From assembly GCF_019925205.1 (NCBI RefSeq), contig NC_083560.1, positions 53,428,270 to 53,492,269 on the forward strand: a DNA stretch of 64,000 nucleotides, given 5' to 3'. Each line of letters starts with the position of its first letter. Positions within the stretch are counted from its first letter, which is position 1. The notes below the pieces were generated by a model. That model was given only the letters and a program-made list of their open reading frames with translations, ran no database searches and was not told the DNA's origin. Below, piece after piece: positions 36,230 through 47,127 of the stretch. The position numbers and the translations under genes are program-made. Origin of the DNA: Metopolophium dirhodum. Taxonomy: Eukaryota; Arthropoda; Insecta; Hemiptera; Aphididae.

Positions 36230-37760
36230 TATTATGTTTCGTACGGGCAGCCACTAGTGAGGAGTTGAGGGGTAGGGCGTAGATTAGGGTTAGTCCAGCA
36301 GATGTTGGTCGGCGGTGAAGGGTAAAACCGAGGGGTGTTCGCGCGATGAATGATGACTGGGTTCGGGTCGGTGGTGAGGAGGTAGATAGAAAGCGCGGGT
36401 GTTTATGTATATATATGTTGTTTATGTTTGTGTGTGTCTGTATCTGTGTGGTAACGTTTCGCGTGGAAAACTATCGTGAGAACGAGTCAGCTGCAAAGGT
36501 CATCTATCGCGCCTATCTTGACGCGCCGGGATTACTGAATCTCCACTGCCGCAACTGCCACTACCACCGCCGCCGTCTCAGGCCTTTATCTATATATATA
36601 AATATATGTATGTAATGTGTGTGTATGTGTGGGTATATGTGGGTATATGTGTTAACCGACGTGGGATGGTGAAAAATCCCATTGTTATTGCCGTACTCTG
36701 CGATGTATATACATATTATTACATAGTCGCGCTGTACGCCACAGCGCGCGTGGGCTTTCTCTCCGCCGCCATCAGCTCTATCAACCGCGTCCATTGCAAA
36801 GCTCGTCGAAAGCAAAATAACGGGACAAAAAAATGAATAAAACTAAAACAATAACAAAAATAGCACGAATAAACGATATTGTTGGAGGAGGGTTGTGAGA
36901 GACGAAAAAAACCCCGGACCGTAAATCCACGCCGAATCGCGTTTTTGTCCCCGCGTAGCCGCGCCTCGCTTTTCGCCACCGCTAACCCACGTATCTTTGA
37001 TACGTAAAGTCGCCGTCAAAATCCGCTCGCGCATGTTGTATCGTCATTATATCATTATTGTTATTACCATTATATTATAATAAACAGTATGCCATAATAC
37101 TGTATAAATCATCATCACCGTCATTAGGTGTATATTGTATATACTATATATATATATATATACAATATTCATACTATATACACTATATTATAAAATTATG
37201 TACGAAATATAACAATGCCGCTAGCCGCGTATATACCCTCGACGAATCACATTGTCCGTCGCCACAACACAATAATCAGAATAATAATAATATTATACGT
37301 ATACAATAATAATAATAATATGTTTCATGTACTACGCGAGTGACAATACACCGCCGGCCGACACTGTCGCCGCCGATCGATGTACCCCGGGATAACATTA
37401 TTTTACACGTCCACCGCGTGTCGTGTCAACAAAAACCACCGGTCGTCACTCGTCGTGTATGACATCGTGTGCCATCGCGTCCGTCCACCCACGGGGCAGA
37501 TTCAGTTTTCCGTTCTGTATGCGACTTAGTGGTGTGAAGGCAAGTGGATTGGCGAGGCTAGTCGGTGAACGTAATTATCGTTATAGCGTACTATATTATA
37601 ATATTATAATAAACCGAATGGGATCAGTTTTCGCTCGAGTTATTTCATTATTATTACTATAATGTTCTTATGACGCGCGTCTGGATCGGTTTCCCAGAGC
37701 ACGACCCTCATCGCGTATTATTATAATAATCGCGCCGGTGGTCGCGAAACAGTCGACATT
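36230..37760. promoter_or_regulatory. Cluster of CpG-rich islands, probable promoter/5' exon region
   Basis: Four CpG-rich blocks (about 36240-36570, 36735-37030, 37330-37570 and 37670-37760) are separated by TA/GT microsatellites, including (TA)n at 37143-37163. Several frames are open on both strands because of composition, so none is called. ATTCAGTTTTCC at about 37500 contains an insect initiator-like TCAGT, and CGGTGAACG nearby could be a donor, but neither is decisive. This is the richest unexplained GC region of the window and a good candidate for the start of a gene. Confidence 0.4.
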
Positions 37761-38330
37761 TTTTGGATTTTAACGATTTCTCAAGTTCAAGGGATGTCCC
37801 TATTCTATACCATACTGTATTATAATGTACAATAAAAACCGTTTACTTAAGGTTTCCTATAATGTACTGACGTACACCGTATACGCACGTACAGCTGACT
37901 TACGCTACTGCGATTATGACGCAACGTGGTTTTCCTACATAACATTTCATACGTGACTACGTATAGACAACAGTCTTTTTTTAATAAATTAAATTTATAT
38001 TACATTAGTTGTTACTCTTAAAAATATTTTTAACGCGAAACGAAATAATTTAAAAGTTATATTGGTTTCGTAGAATTATTTCATGCGTATACGGATATTA
38101 GAATTGATTATATTATATTCCGAGCCATTAGTTATTAGTTATTACTAACAAATTTAATAGGTATTAACACTATTTTAAATAACGATAATCACAAAACTTG
38201 TATAACGTTTTAATTATAAATAACGATACACACACACTACCTAACGATTTTATTCTGAAAAACATAAAACGGAATTTTTTTTCAAATCCAAGTCCTGAAT
38301 TAAGTACAAATATTTAAAAAAAAAAAAAAC
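37761..38330. other. AT-rich non-coding stretch
   Basis: No gene seen; could be a first intron if a gene starts in the CpG cluster to the left. Confidence 0.4.
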
Positions 38331-38354
38331 GTTTTAAATTTTTTTTTTTTATTT

Positions 38355-38880
38355 AAAACGTTTTAGATTCTGAGCGGAGTGAGAGATCTAGTGGTTTTAC
38401 AATGGTGTTTATTTTGTTTTTTTTAAATCCTGTGTACAACATTTCTACCAGAAGGATTGCTTGGATTTTAACATAATATAATTTAAAGATAAGGTATCTT
38501 TTAGAAAATTGGATAAAGATGGTACTTTAGAGAGGTCATTTTTCGATATTCTCAATAGTTATTTAATGTCACGGAAAAAACTACCAACAAACTACGAAAA
38601 ACCACTAAAAATGGGATTTTAATTTCTAACGCTTTGTTTATCACCATAGCAACGAATAAAAAATAGTAATATTATAAATAGGTAAATATTTAAATTACTT
38701 TGTTCACAATCATATCATCAAATATACTTAGTAATATCATAGGCTGACTGAGTCTTCGCTCAGAATCGTTTCCTTATACAATGATATCATATCATTGAAT
38801 TAAAATTTAACACCATCCATTACAGTGACCCACTTGTAACCTACTGTACAGCAAAGTTACAACCTTTTTTTAAAATGTTT
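38355..38880 (+). repeat. Short, internally deleted copy of the repeat family
   Basis: The head TTTTAGATTCTGAGCGGAGT is at 38360 and the tail TTCGCTCAGAATCG is at 38756, followed by CTACTGTACAGCAAAG. The middle block CCACTAAAAATGGGATTTTA (about 38602) is shared with the copy at 23100-23545 and not with the long copies. A T/A-rich tract at 38313-38350 precedes it. Confidence 0.8.
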
Positions 38881-39487
38881 TTTCGCTAACATGGTTTAAA
38901 CTATAAACACCTTTTTTTAATAATCTTTTGTTTACTTCAGGGCAAGTATCGCAATATATAACAACAACTTCAAAAATCCATGTTAGTTTAAATCGTAATA
39001 CTAAAAAGAAATAACAAAGTTTGAAACACGCTTTAAATGTTTATGTATAATACTTTTAAAACACTTTGCAACACTGCATATATGATACTGCATTTCAAAA
39101 ACGAGAAAACCACTAAATTTGATAGAACATTTTTTATTACATAAGTTATTATAGTACCTATAGGTTAGTATTAAATATTAAGAAGTATTTATATTTTTCT
39201 TGCATATTATGGTTTGAGCTATTATATATAAATAAATGTATATAGATGGTTAGGTAAATAGGTATATATAATATTATTATATTAGCGATTATTATTGAAA
39301 TAAAAGACAACACACATTTTAAAAAGATAATAGATTGTGCAGAGGAGTCCTGTTTCAATAAAACTATCGACGTAGTAAGATGGCCATTTTTTATGATAAT
39401 TGTTTAGCCTTGCCGTCGATTTTTAAATTGGCAATAAATAAGCTTAATATATTATTAATAGGGCTTACATGGTTATTTTTAAAACTG
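38881..39487. other. AT-rich non-coding stretch
   Basis: No gene recognised. Confidence 0.45.
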
Positions 39488-39491
39488 TTAA

Positions 39492-39995
39492 GGCGCTCGG
39501 TGCCAATGTAATTTTGTACACAAAAATACGCTCTACGGGAATAACGATCCTATTCTGTAGAATCAACCAAATTTGATATTTTTTTTTTTTAACTAATAGA
39601 GGGTAATTTACAGGCCGCATCGAACTTCATTTTTGTATATTTTAATCTCAAACTTTATAATTTGTCTTCAAAAATAGTAAAATTGTAAGTGGTTTTTTTA
39701 TAAATTATATTATACCATTATTTGAAATAAAATAAAAAATCGGAGTTCGATGCGGCCTGTATGTTCTTTCAGATAAAAAAAATAGTTATCAAATTCTGAC
39801 AATTCTACAAGGCTGAAGAATTATTTCCGTGAAGTCATTTTTTTGGATATGATACACCCTACCTCTCCCCCTAAATAGGTACCGGGTAGTAGATTAGTGA
39901 AAAAGTATTATAATTAAGGTAGCAACTAAAATATAAAATTTAATTTTTAAATTTTCAAGAATTGAGGAAAATTTGAAAAACTGGCACCGGGCCCC
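39492..39995. mobile_element. TTAA-flanked MITE with long inverted repeats
   Basis: Ends GGCGCTCGGTGCC and (inverse) GGGGCCCGGTGCC lie directly inside TTAA at 39488-39491 and 39996-39999. Inside, a second, longer inverted pair is centred on ACAGGCCGCATCGAACT (about 39612) and AGTTCGATGCGGCCTGT (about 39746). It extends outwards with mismatches through the TTTGATA and TGTAGAAT regions to ACGGGAATAA / TTATTTCCGT. The 504-bp body has no coding sequence. TTAA insertion suggests mobilisation by a piggyBac-type transposase. The terminal repeat has two mismatches, so this copy is old. Confidence 0.75.
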
Positions 39996-39999
39996 TTAA

Positions 40000-40611
40000 A
40001 TGGACGAAGGTCATAGTATGGTATCAATCTATAGAACATGATACCTACGCTATATTTAATTATAGTTTAAAAAGGTGTTATGACAATACATAGCTTCGAA
40101 GATTTATGTAGATATTATGTTTTCGATGTTGTCTTGAAATCAATTTACATTTCATGAACTTAATAATTGACTCAATATTGCGTTGTATAATAGATTTCTG
40201 GTACTCCTATAAATATACCATTATTAATATATCATTGACTTAGGAATTGGCTATTTTGATACGAATTCTATATGCATATAAATGTCATAAATATTTTATA
40301 AATATTGTGTCTGAATATTCACACATATTTTAGTATTTATAATATTTATAATATTTATATATTTAGGTAACTGGTTGTCACTGGTTTCCTTTTCACTCAA
40401 AGAAATTTAGTTCGTATATGTTTCGAATTTATTAATAATAATGTTAATAATATTGTTCTATTAGTTACATGGTAGGCGTAGGTTTAGCTAATTTCCCAAA
40501 AATGTCGCATGAATGGTATTATTATCAATATAATGTTGCAGTTTTTGTCACACCAGCACCAAAATTGAAGTGTATGAAAATGATCTCTTTCCATCCAACG
40601 AACAGTAAATC
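40000..40611. other. AT-rich non-coding stretch
   Basis: No gene seen. ATATTTATAATATTTATAAT short repeats lie at about 40333-40365. Confidence 0.45.
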
Positions 40612-40788
40612 TTTTTTTTTTTTTTATTGAAGTTAAGGCTTCAACCCAAGGTCATTATTAGCCTGCGGAAAGTTTACATTTTATATACAATTAGTTATAG
40701 ATAAGAATTACATGTTTATGGGTTAGTAGTTTTACAGCTTTATATAATATTAAGAGTACAGTTGTTAGTAGTGAGATTTTTTACAACA

Positions 40789-41748
40789 TTAGATTTTGGT
40801 GTCAATACCGATATATTTGAAGAAGCTATGTATTAAGTGAGTATTGTGTTCTCCTAGTGCTTCCTCCATCGATGAGGGTTGGTTGAGGATGTTTCTTGCG
40901 TTGACATGCAGCGGGCAATCTAGGACTATGTGTTTGGTTGAGAGCGGTACATTGCATTGGCTACAGAGAGGGTGTTCTTCGTGTTTTATGATGTGTATGT
41001 GGGTAAGGTTGGTATGGCCGATTCTTGTTCTTGAGTTGATGACTTCGGAACGTCTAGGGATATTAGGCTGAGGATGCCATTTGGTAACTTTCTTTTTAAT
41101 TGATTTTAATTTGTTTGACATTGGTATTTCATCCCAGGATTTTTGCCACATGTTGGTAGTGTGTGTGTATATGGTTCTTTTTATTTGTTGGTATGGAAGA
41201 GTGGAAATGAATGAAGACGAGATCGAGGTGATTGCCTCATTTGCCAGTGTGTCTGCTTTTTCATTTCCTGGGATGCCTGTGTGAGAAGGAACCCACATGA
41301 ATTCAATCAATTTTTGGGTCGAGGAGATGTTATGAATTTGGTAAATTATCTCATTAGAGGGGTTAGGTGCTTCGATGGCTAGAAGGGCGCTTAGAGAGTC
41401 GCTGATTATTAAAATATTGTTTGTGGACATTGAATTTGCGAATAGTAATGCTTCTTTGATGGCTTGAGTTTCCGCTGTGAAGATACTGGCTTCAGGTAGT
41501 AGTTTGAAACATTTTGAAGTACGGCATGTGCAGTAAGCAAATCCTACTCCGACAATGGTTTTTGAGGCATCAGTGTAAATATGTTTGAAATCATGGAATT
41601 TGGTGTGTAGAATTTCGTTGAAGATTGCTGTGATTTTTACATGTGAGGTGCTGTTCTTTTTGAAATGGAGAAGCTGCGTGTTGATTTTAGGGGACCATTG
41701 CCAGAAGGGAGTTGTTGTAAACGGAGAAAAGGTGTCTGTGTTGATAAG
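40789..41748 (-). pseudogene. LINE ORF2 remnant: RNase H domain
   Basis: Open for 319 sense codons before the TAG/TAA-type end at 40789. The N-terminal part (SPFTTTPFWQWSPKIN) resembles the linker after the reverse transcriptase. The RNase H domain starts at HIYTDASK and shows all four acidic catalytic residues: Asp in YTDAS (codon 41569-41571), Glu in TAETQ (41470-41472), Asp in SDSLSAL (41398-41400) and Asp in NEKADTLA (41251-41253), plus WVPSHTGIPGN with the conserved His. A C-terminal stretch with CSQC...H...C (LCSQCNVPLSTKHIVLDCP) is the cysteine/histidine segment usual at the end of these proteins. In LINEs this domain removes template RNA during cDNA synthesis. An in-frame TGA at 41751-41749 separates it from the RT remnant, so it is treated as a remnant although the domain looks intact. 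Confidence 0.85.
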
Positions 41749-41835
41749 TCAGTTTGAAGAGTTTGAGAGTTTGCTGTCAAAGATCATCCCGAGTATGTGG
41801 ATTCTTTCGGTGTATTCGATTTTAGATCTGGCGGC
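41749..41835 (-). pseudogene. Fragment of LINE reverse transcriptase C-terminal region
   Basis: On the minus strand the frame ARSKIEYTERIHILGMIFDS continues as KLSNSSN and then a stop. LGMIFDSKLS corresponds to the conserved 'FLGLIFDSKLSW' stretch that follows the palm domain in LINE reverse transcriptases. The palm with its catalytic aspartates is absent. The jump from KLSNSSN to the linker suggests a second internal deletion. Confidence 0.75.
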
Positions 41836-43485
41836 GGCAGACTTTGGAAGAGAAGGTTTCTTAGTCTAGTGAGCTTGTCCTTCATTTTGGTTTCCATTAT
41901 CATTGGCTGAATTTTTTCGGTTATATCGATGATCGTTGGGATGTCGGTGTTGACTTGTTTTAATAGGGTGTGTATGTTGATGGATTTATTTGAGAAGTTT
42001 TCAATTATATACTGATATTGCAGCAATGAGATTGGATCGTTGTTGATGTCGAGGAAGTGGCTTTCAACTGGTTTTAAAGAGCTGACTATTGGGCTATCTT
42101 CAGCTTGTGAGAATGAGTTGGAACGAGAGCTTATTTTTGGTTTTTTTTTGCTGGGCTTGTTATTGGAGATAGGGGAGTGAGGAGAGTTATTCGTGGTGGT
42201 TGACATCGGCGTCGAAGCTGTTTCCGATAAGGGTCTTTTGTTTTTGTCATTTGTATCCATGCTTGGTAAGTTGTGTGTTGAGGTGTTGGCTAGGGGGTCC
42301 CCAGTAATTTGGAGAGGTTCTTTTTCGTTGCTTTTTCTTGTGTAAGTATTTGTAGGGGCTGATGGAGAGGAATGTATTATCACTGTGTCTGTTGTGTTGG
42401 GAAGATTTTCTAACCAATCCTGGCTTGTGTTCTCTGTCGTATTGTGTATTAGGAGAGGTTGCATAGGTAAAGTGGTATCTGCTTTATCATTGCATTTTTC
42501 AGGTGTGTTTTCCAGTTGTAATAAAGGGTTGTGATCATGCGCTGTTTGCATGTTTATATCATTTAAAAGATCTTTTCTGCATGTATTGGACGTATGTCCA
42601 GTTCTATGGAAAGTGTAGCAGGTAAGTGTGTCATCCGTGAAGAAGACTCTAAATTGGAACTGATTGTGTGTTATGGACAGAGCCGGGTAATTTTTGTATG
42701 TCTTCATGTTTAATATATATCTGTCTTCGAAAACTTAGGATGTGTTCATATCCCACGAGGTTGATACCGCCTTTAGATGGCTAATTTGAGATGAGGGTGA
42801 TACATCTAAGTTTTGAAGGGCATGCAGTATAGTTGCGTTAGGTATGGAGGGGCAGACGTTAGATATAACAATACGTTTTGCTGGGTTTAACAGCCTGCGT
42901 AACTGTATTTCATGTCCGTTTATAGTGATTGCTGGATTTTTGGCGATGAGCGATTCAAGTATTTCTTTGTTGTTAAGAAATATGCAAAATCTGTTGTTTG
43001 AGATTCTGGATACGAATAATATGTTTTTGGGCTGGACGAGTTGGCCGACAGCTATTACGTAATCCTTTTGCGGGACTCCGTCGATTGAGTTGAACACAAT
43101 TGCTTGTTCTCTATTGGGTGTTCTCTTTAGCGGCAATGCTAGTGAAATTTAATGAGTTATCGGTGTTATTAATACCATTATTGGAGGTCGGTTGTGTGTA
43201 ATTGTTTTTATCAACATTGGGTATGACGTTATCGGTGTATACGGTTGGGTTTGACGCGGTGTCATTAGGTATCGTACTGGCCATCATGGGTGGGTGGTGG
43301 GAGGCGGTATTCGTTGCGATTACATTCCGTGTTGTCGGTGGAGAATTTGAGATAGGTTAACTTCCTTTAGTTGATGGTGATGTGGGGATTTTGGAGTTGG
43401 TAGTATGTATGTGCATATTTTTTTGAGTGTTTGATCTATTGAGGTTTGATGTGATGGGCATGGTGCCCGGGTTGTTTTTTTTCAT
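41784..43485 (-). pseudogene. LINE ORF1 (gag-like), frameshifted
   Basis: A start ATG at 43485 (MKKNNPGTMPITSNL) is followed by a stop at 43359-43357. The same frame continues to about 43100, and two shifts then carry homology into the frames 43136-42735 and 42707-41784. The middle piece has ISNVCPSIPNATILHALQNL and ISHLKA, typical of the RNA-binding/PRE_C2HC region of insect LINE ORF1 proteins. Next comes the zinc knuckle CYTFHRTGHTSNTC, in which the second Cys of CX2CX4HX4C is Phe. The C-terminal third is Ser/Thr/Asn-rich with a basic patch (KPSKKKPKISSR). ORF1 proteins package the element's RNA. The stop, shifts and lost Cys mean it is not functional as written. Its end overlaps the deletion junction. 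Confidence 0.8.
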
Positions 43486-43689
43486 ATCGAGAATACTAAT
43501 GCCTGGGTATTGTATAACTAATAATTAATTAATAGTCATATTACCTGGTATCGGTGTAGTTCGACGTGGCTGTGTTGGCTATCGAAGCTATAAAAGCGCA
43601 CTCACGATAAGGTAACACACGTGTTGCTCTGACGGGTGCGGAACATGTACTAGTAATAATCTTTTGTTTCCTACTGGTGGGTGAAAAAT

Positions 43690-44665
43690 TGGAAATTTTT
43701 TTACAATGGTGTTTTTATTTTAATTTTTCAAATTTTGTGTTTACGTACACGACAAGTAGTCGAAATAATGCTTTGATTTTCAACTTCAGTATCTTGTTTG
43801 ATGGGAAAGTGAAGATTGTTGGTGCATTGAGAGGTCAAAGTTTTAAATTTTCAGTAGTTTTTAAAAGCGCCGTGAAAAACAAAAGAAAAATAATGAAAAA
43901 CGGGAATTTATACGCATTTTTTCGACAAAATCGGTTTTGGTTTTTGGTTTAACTCTAAATTAAATGACCGTACATGAAATGTTCACTGGTTATTTATGTT
44001 AGAATTTTCTTAACACAATAAAATTTACAAAATATTTTGGTTTGTTTTGAGCTATTTACGGACATTATCAATTTTCAATTTTTTTTTGATAGTACAAGGA
44101 TCTTAATATATTGTTACAATGACATTTTGAGTTAAAGAAATTCATAAAAATTTTTCTTTTTAAGTCTAAGATTTAATACAAGATTCCTTGTGTTATCTAC
44201 ATTTATCAACAAAAAATTGTAATTCAATTTTGATATTCGTGTCATATGTTATATGTATATATTATTATCAATTCCTATACATGATAAAATTTTAAAAATA
44301 TTTTGACTTGCTTTGGGTGCTATTTATAGACAATTTCAAATTTCAATTTTTTTTAGTTTTTTTATAAATATATCATTACAATTTTATTTGTTAGGTCAAA
44401 AAGCATCAACATTTAATACAAGGCTCCTGATATACTGCTTAAATAGCAGTTGAAAAATATTAAAAATACATTTGCACAATTTTTTTTTATAACTATTTAA
44501 AGTTCGATTTTTGACAACATATATTAAATTTAAGATTTAAAAATAATTTTGTAGTTAAAAGTTTATAAAATGTTCAAATTTTATAGCTAAGGACTGAAAA
44601 CTTACAGCAAGATTCCCCGTAAGTAGGATATTCTGTAACCAAAATATCTCAAAAATATAAAAACA
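43690..44665 (+). repeat. Repeat-family copy 1 of the 43.7-48.2 kb array
   Basis: Starts inside the head (TTTTTTACAATGGTGTTTTT) next to the LINE and continues through GATGGGAAAGTGAAGATTGT, the ACGGGAATTT region and both half-units, more diverged than the next copies. The 91-codon frame inside it is a by-product. Confidence 0.75.
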
Positions 44666-45073
44666 TAGTTTTTTTAGATTTTTACAATGATGATGTGTGT
44701 TTTTATTTTTTTATTTTTGTGTATGTCATCACGGTTTGGAGCAGTAAAACTGCTCCGATTTTCTTCAACAGTATCTTGTTCGATGGGAAAGTGAATCTAG
44801 TTGGTGCATTCAGGAGGTCAAATTTTCAATAGTTTTCAAAAGCGCTAGGAAAAACAATATAAAAATCAAGGAAAAACGGAAATTTTTACGCAAAATTGGT
44901 TTTTGTCAATATCGAATTTTAGTATTGGTGTAACTTTAAAACAAATGAACGTATATATACATGACATTTTCACTATACGTTTATATTTGCATTTTCTATA
45001 CACGACAAAATCAAAATATTTTGTTTCTTTTTGAACTGTTTAGAAACATTTTCTGGTTTCCAATTATATTAGT
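44666..45073 (+). repeat. Truncated head-half copy in the array
   Basis: Head (TTTTTACAATGATGATGTGT), GATGGGAAAGTGAATCTAGT and TGGTGTAACTTTAAAACAAA are present. It ends at AACTGTTTAGAAACATTTTC just before the next head. Confidence 0.75.
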
Positions 45074-46567
45074 ATTTTAGATTCTGAGTGAAACGATGAA
45101 TGTATTGATTTTACAATGATGTGTGTTTTTTTTTTATTTTTTTTTTTTTTTATTTTTTTTTTTATTTTTTTTTTTATTTTTTTATTTTTGTGTCTGTGTA
45201 CACGATAAGTAGTCGAAATAATGCTTCGATTTTCGACTTCAGTATCTTGTTCGATGGGAAAGTGAATATCGTTGGTGCATTGGGGAGGTCAAAATTTTAA
45301 TTTCCCAGTAGTTTTCAAAAGCGATGTGAAAAACAAAAGAAAAATTAAGGAAAAACGGGAATTTTTACGCAAAATCGATTTTTAACAAAATCGATTTTGG
45401 TTATTGGTGTAACTCTAAAACAAATGACCGTAGATGCATGAAATTTTCACTGGTTGTTTATATTTGCATTTTCTATACACAATACAATTTTGAAAATAAT
45501 TTGACTTTTTTTGAACTGTTTACGGACATTGTCAGTTTTCAGTTTTTTTAAATTTTTTTTCTATAAATATCAATAAAATTTTATTTGTTGGGTAAAAAAG
45601 CTTGAAAATTTAATAGAAGGCTCCTAGGTTATTGTTTCAAAGGCAGATGAAAAAAATTAAAAATCCTTAGTCACAGTTTTTTTTTATACACGTTTAAAGT
45701 TCAAATCTTGAAAAAATACGGAAAAATCACGAAAATTTGCAAATTATTTTGAGTTAGAAATTCATAAAAAATTTTCTTTTTAAATCTAAGATTTTAAAAT
45801 CTAATACAAGATTCCTCATAAGTTTGTCTAACTTTATCAAAAAAAAAATTTCTACAAGAAAGTCAAATTAAATTTTTATGAGCGTTTTAAATTCATATTT
45901 TTACAACATTAGATATTCACTCGATTTCTCATGTACCGATTTCCTTATTTTCTTGTAATTCAAAAACGAATAACTGTAGATACATGAAAATTTCACTGAA
46001 TGTTTATATTAGCATTTCCTATACACCATACAATTTTGAAAATATTTTGACACTTTTTGAGCTGTTTACGGGCATTTTCAGTTTTCAATTTTTTTAGTTT
46101 TTTTTTCTATAAATATCAATAAAGTTTTATCTGTTGGGCCAAAAAGTGTAAAAATTTAATACAAGACTCCTGATATATTTTTACAATAGCAGTTGAAAAA
46201 TATTGAAAATACATAGGCACAGTTTTTTTTTTATAAGCATTTAAAGATCAAATTTGGACAGAATTTATCAAATTTATAATTTAATAATTATTTTGTAGTT
46301 AAAAATTTATAAAATTTTCAACTTTTATAGCTAAGGATTGAAAATTGAAAACAAGGCTCCACGTAAATAGGTTATTTATAAATTACTTTATTCACAATAA
46401 TATCATCAAATATACTTGGTAATATCATAGGCTGACTGACCGTTTTCGCTCAGAATCGTTTTTCTTATACAATGATATTATATCATTGAATTCAAATTTA
46501 ACACCATCCATTACAGTGACCCACTTGTAACCTACTGTACAGCAGAGCGACATCCACTTATCCACCT
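45074..46567 (+). repeat. Near-complete unit of the repeat family (about 1494 bp)
   Basis: Head TTTTAGATTCTGAGTGAAAC, a T-rich microsatellite (45127-45185), GATGGGAAAGTGAATATCGT, and the AAAATCGATTTT region. Half-unit A is at about 45430 and half-unit B at about 45980, both with CTATAAATATCAATAAA and TTTAAAGTTCAAAT/TTTAAAGATCAAAT. The tail has CGCTCAGAATC (46447-46457), the CAATGATATTATATCATTG palindrome (46470-46488) and CTACTGTACAGCAGAGCGAC, ending CCACCTTTTTT. No protein frame of note. Confidence 0.85.
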
Positions 46568-47127
46568 TTTTTTCTATGAACGTCAATAAAACTTTATTTG
46601 TAGGGTAAAAAAGCTTGAAAATTTAATAAAATAAGGCTCCTACTATATTGTTACAATGACATTTGAAAAATATTAAAAATCTGTAGTCACAGTTTTTATT
46701 TATAACCATTTAAAATTCAATTAAATTTAAATATAAATAATTTATAAAAATTTAAAAAAAAATTTATATTTTAACAACATTTGATAATGGCTCGATTTCT
46801 CATGTAACAATTTTCTTATTTTATTGTAATTGAAAAACGAATGACTGTAGATACTTGAAAATTTATAAAATGTTTAACTTTTATGGATAAGGATTGAAAA
46901 TTTAAAACAAGGCTTCACGGAAATAGGTTATATATAAATTACTTTATTCACAATAATATCATCAAATATACTTGGTAAAATCATAGGCTGACTGACCGTT
47001 TTCGCTCAGAATCGTTTTTCTTATACAATGATATTATATCATTGAATTCAAATTTAACACCATCCATTACAGTAACCCACTTGTAACCTACTGTACAACA
47101 GAGCGACATCCACTTATCCACCTTTTT
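46568..47127 (+). repeat. Half-length copy (half-unit B plus tail) in the array
   Basis: Joins the preceding copy within the T-run at CCACCTTTTTT and resumes at a TCTATGAACGTCAATAAAAC sequence, internally shortened. It ends with the same tail at about 46995-47125. Confidence 0.8.

Larger units (their letters stand above)
40612..43640 (-). mobile_element. Internally deleted RNase H-bearing LINE
   Basis: A poly(A) tail is seen as T's at 40612-40625 on the plus strand, marking the 3' end of a minus-strand non-LTR retrotransposon. A 3' untranslated part (40626-40788), RNase H coding sequence, a short reverse transcriptase end piece, and ORF1 (gag-like) follow towards 43485, then a 5' untranslated segment to about 43640. 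The endonuclease and most of the reverse transcriptase are missing, with the main junction at about 41820-41840. ORF1 with a PRE_C2HC-like zinc knuckle plus a terminal RNase H domain points to the I/LOA/R1-type groups of insect LINEs. No exact target duplication was found. The right flank enters the repeat array at about 43690. Confidence 0.85.

Noticed and set aside
40600..43670. Target site duplication for the LINE
   Set aside because: AGTAAATC before the poly(T) and AGTAATAATC on the far side are similar but not equal, and the 5' end is not fixed.
43677..43952. 91-codon plus-strand frame
   Set aside because: It lies wholly within the repeat family and is broken in the other copies.
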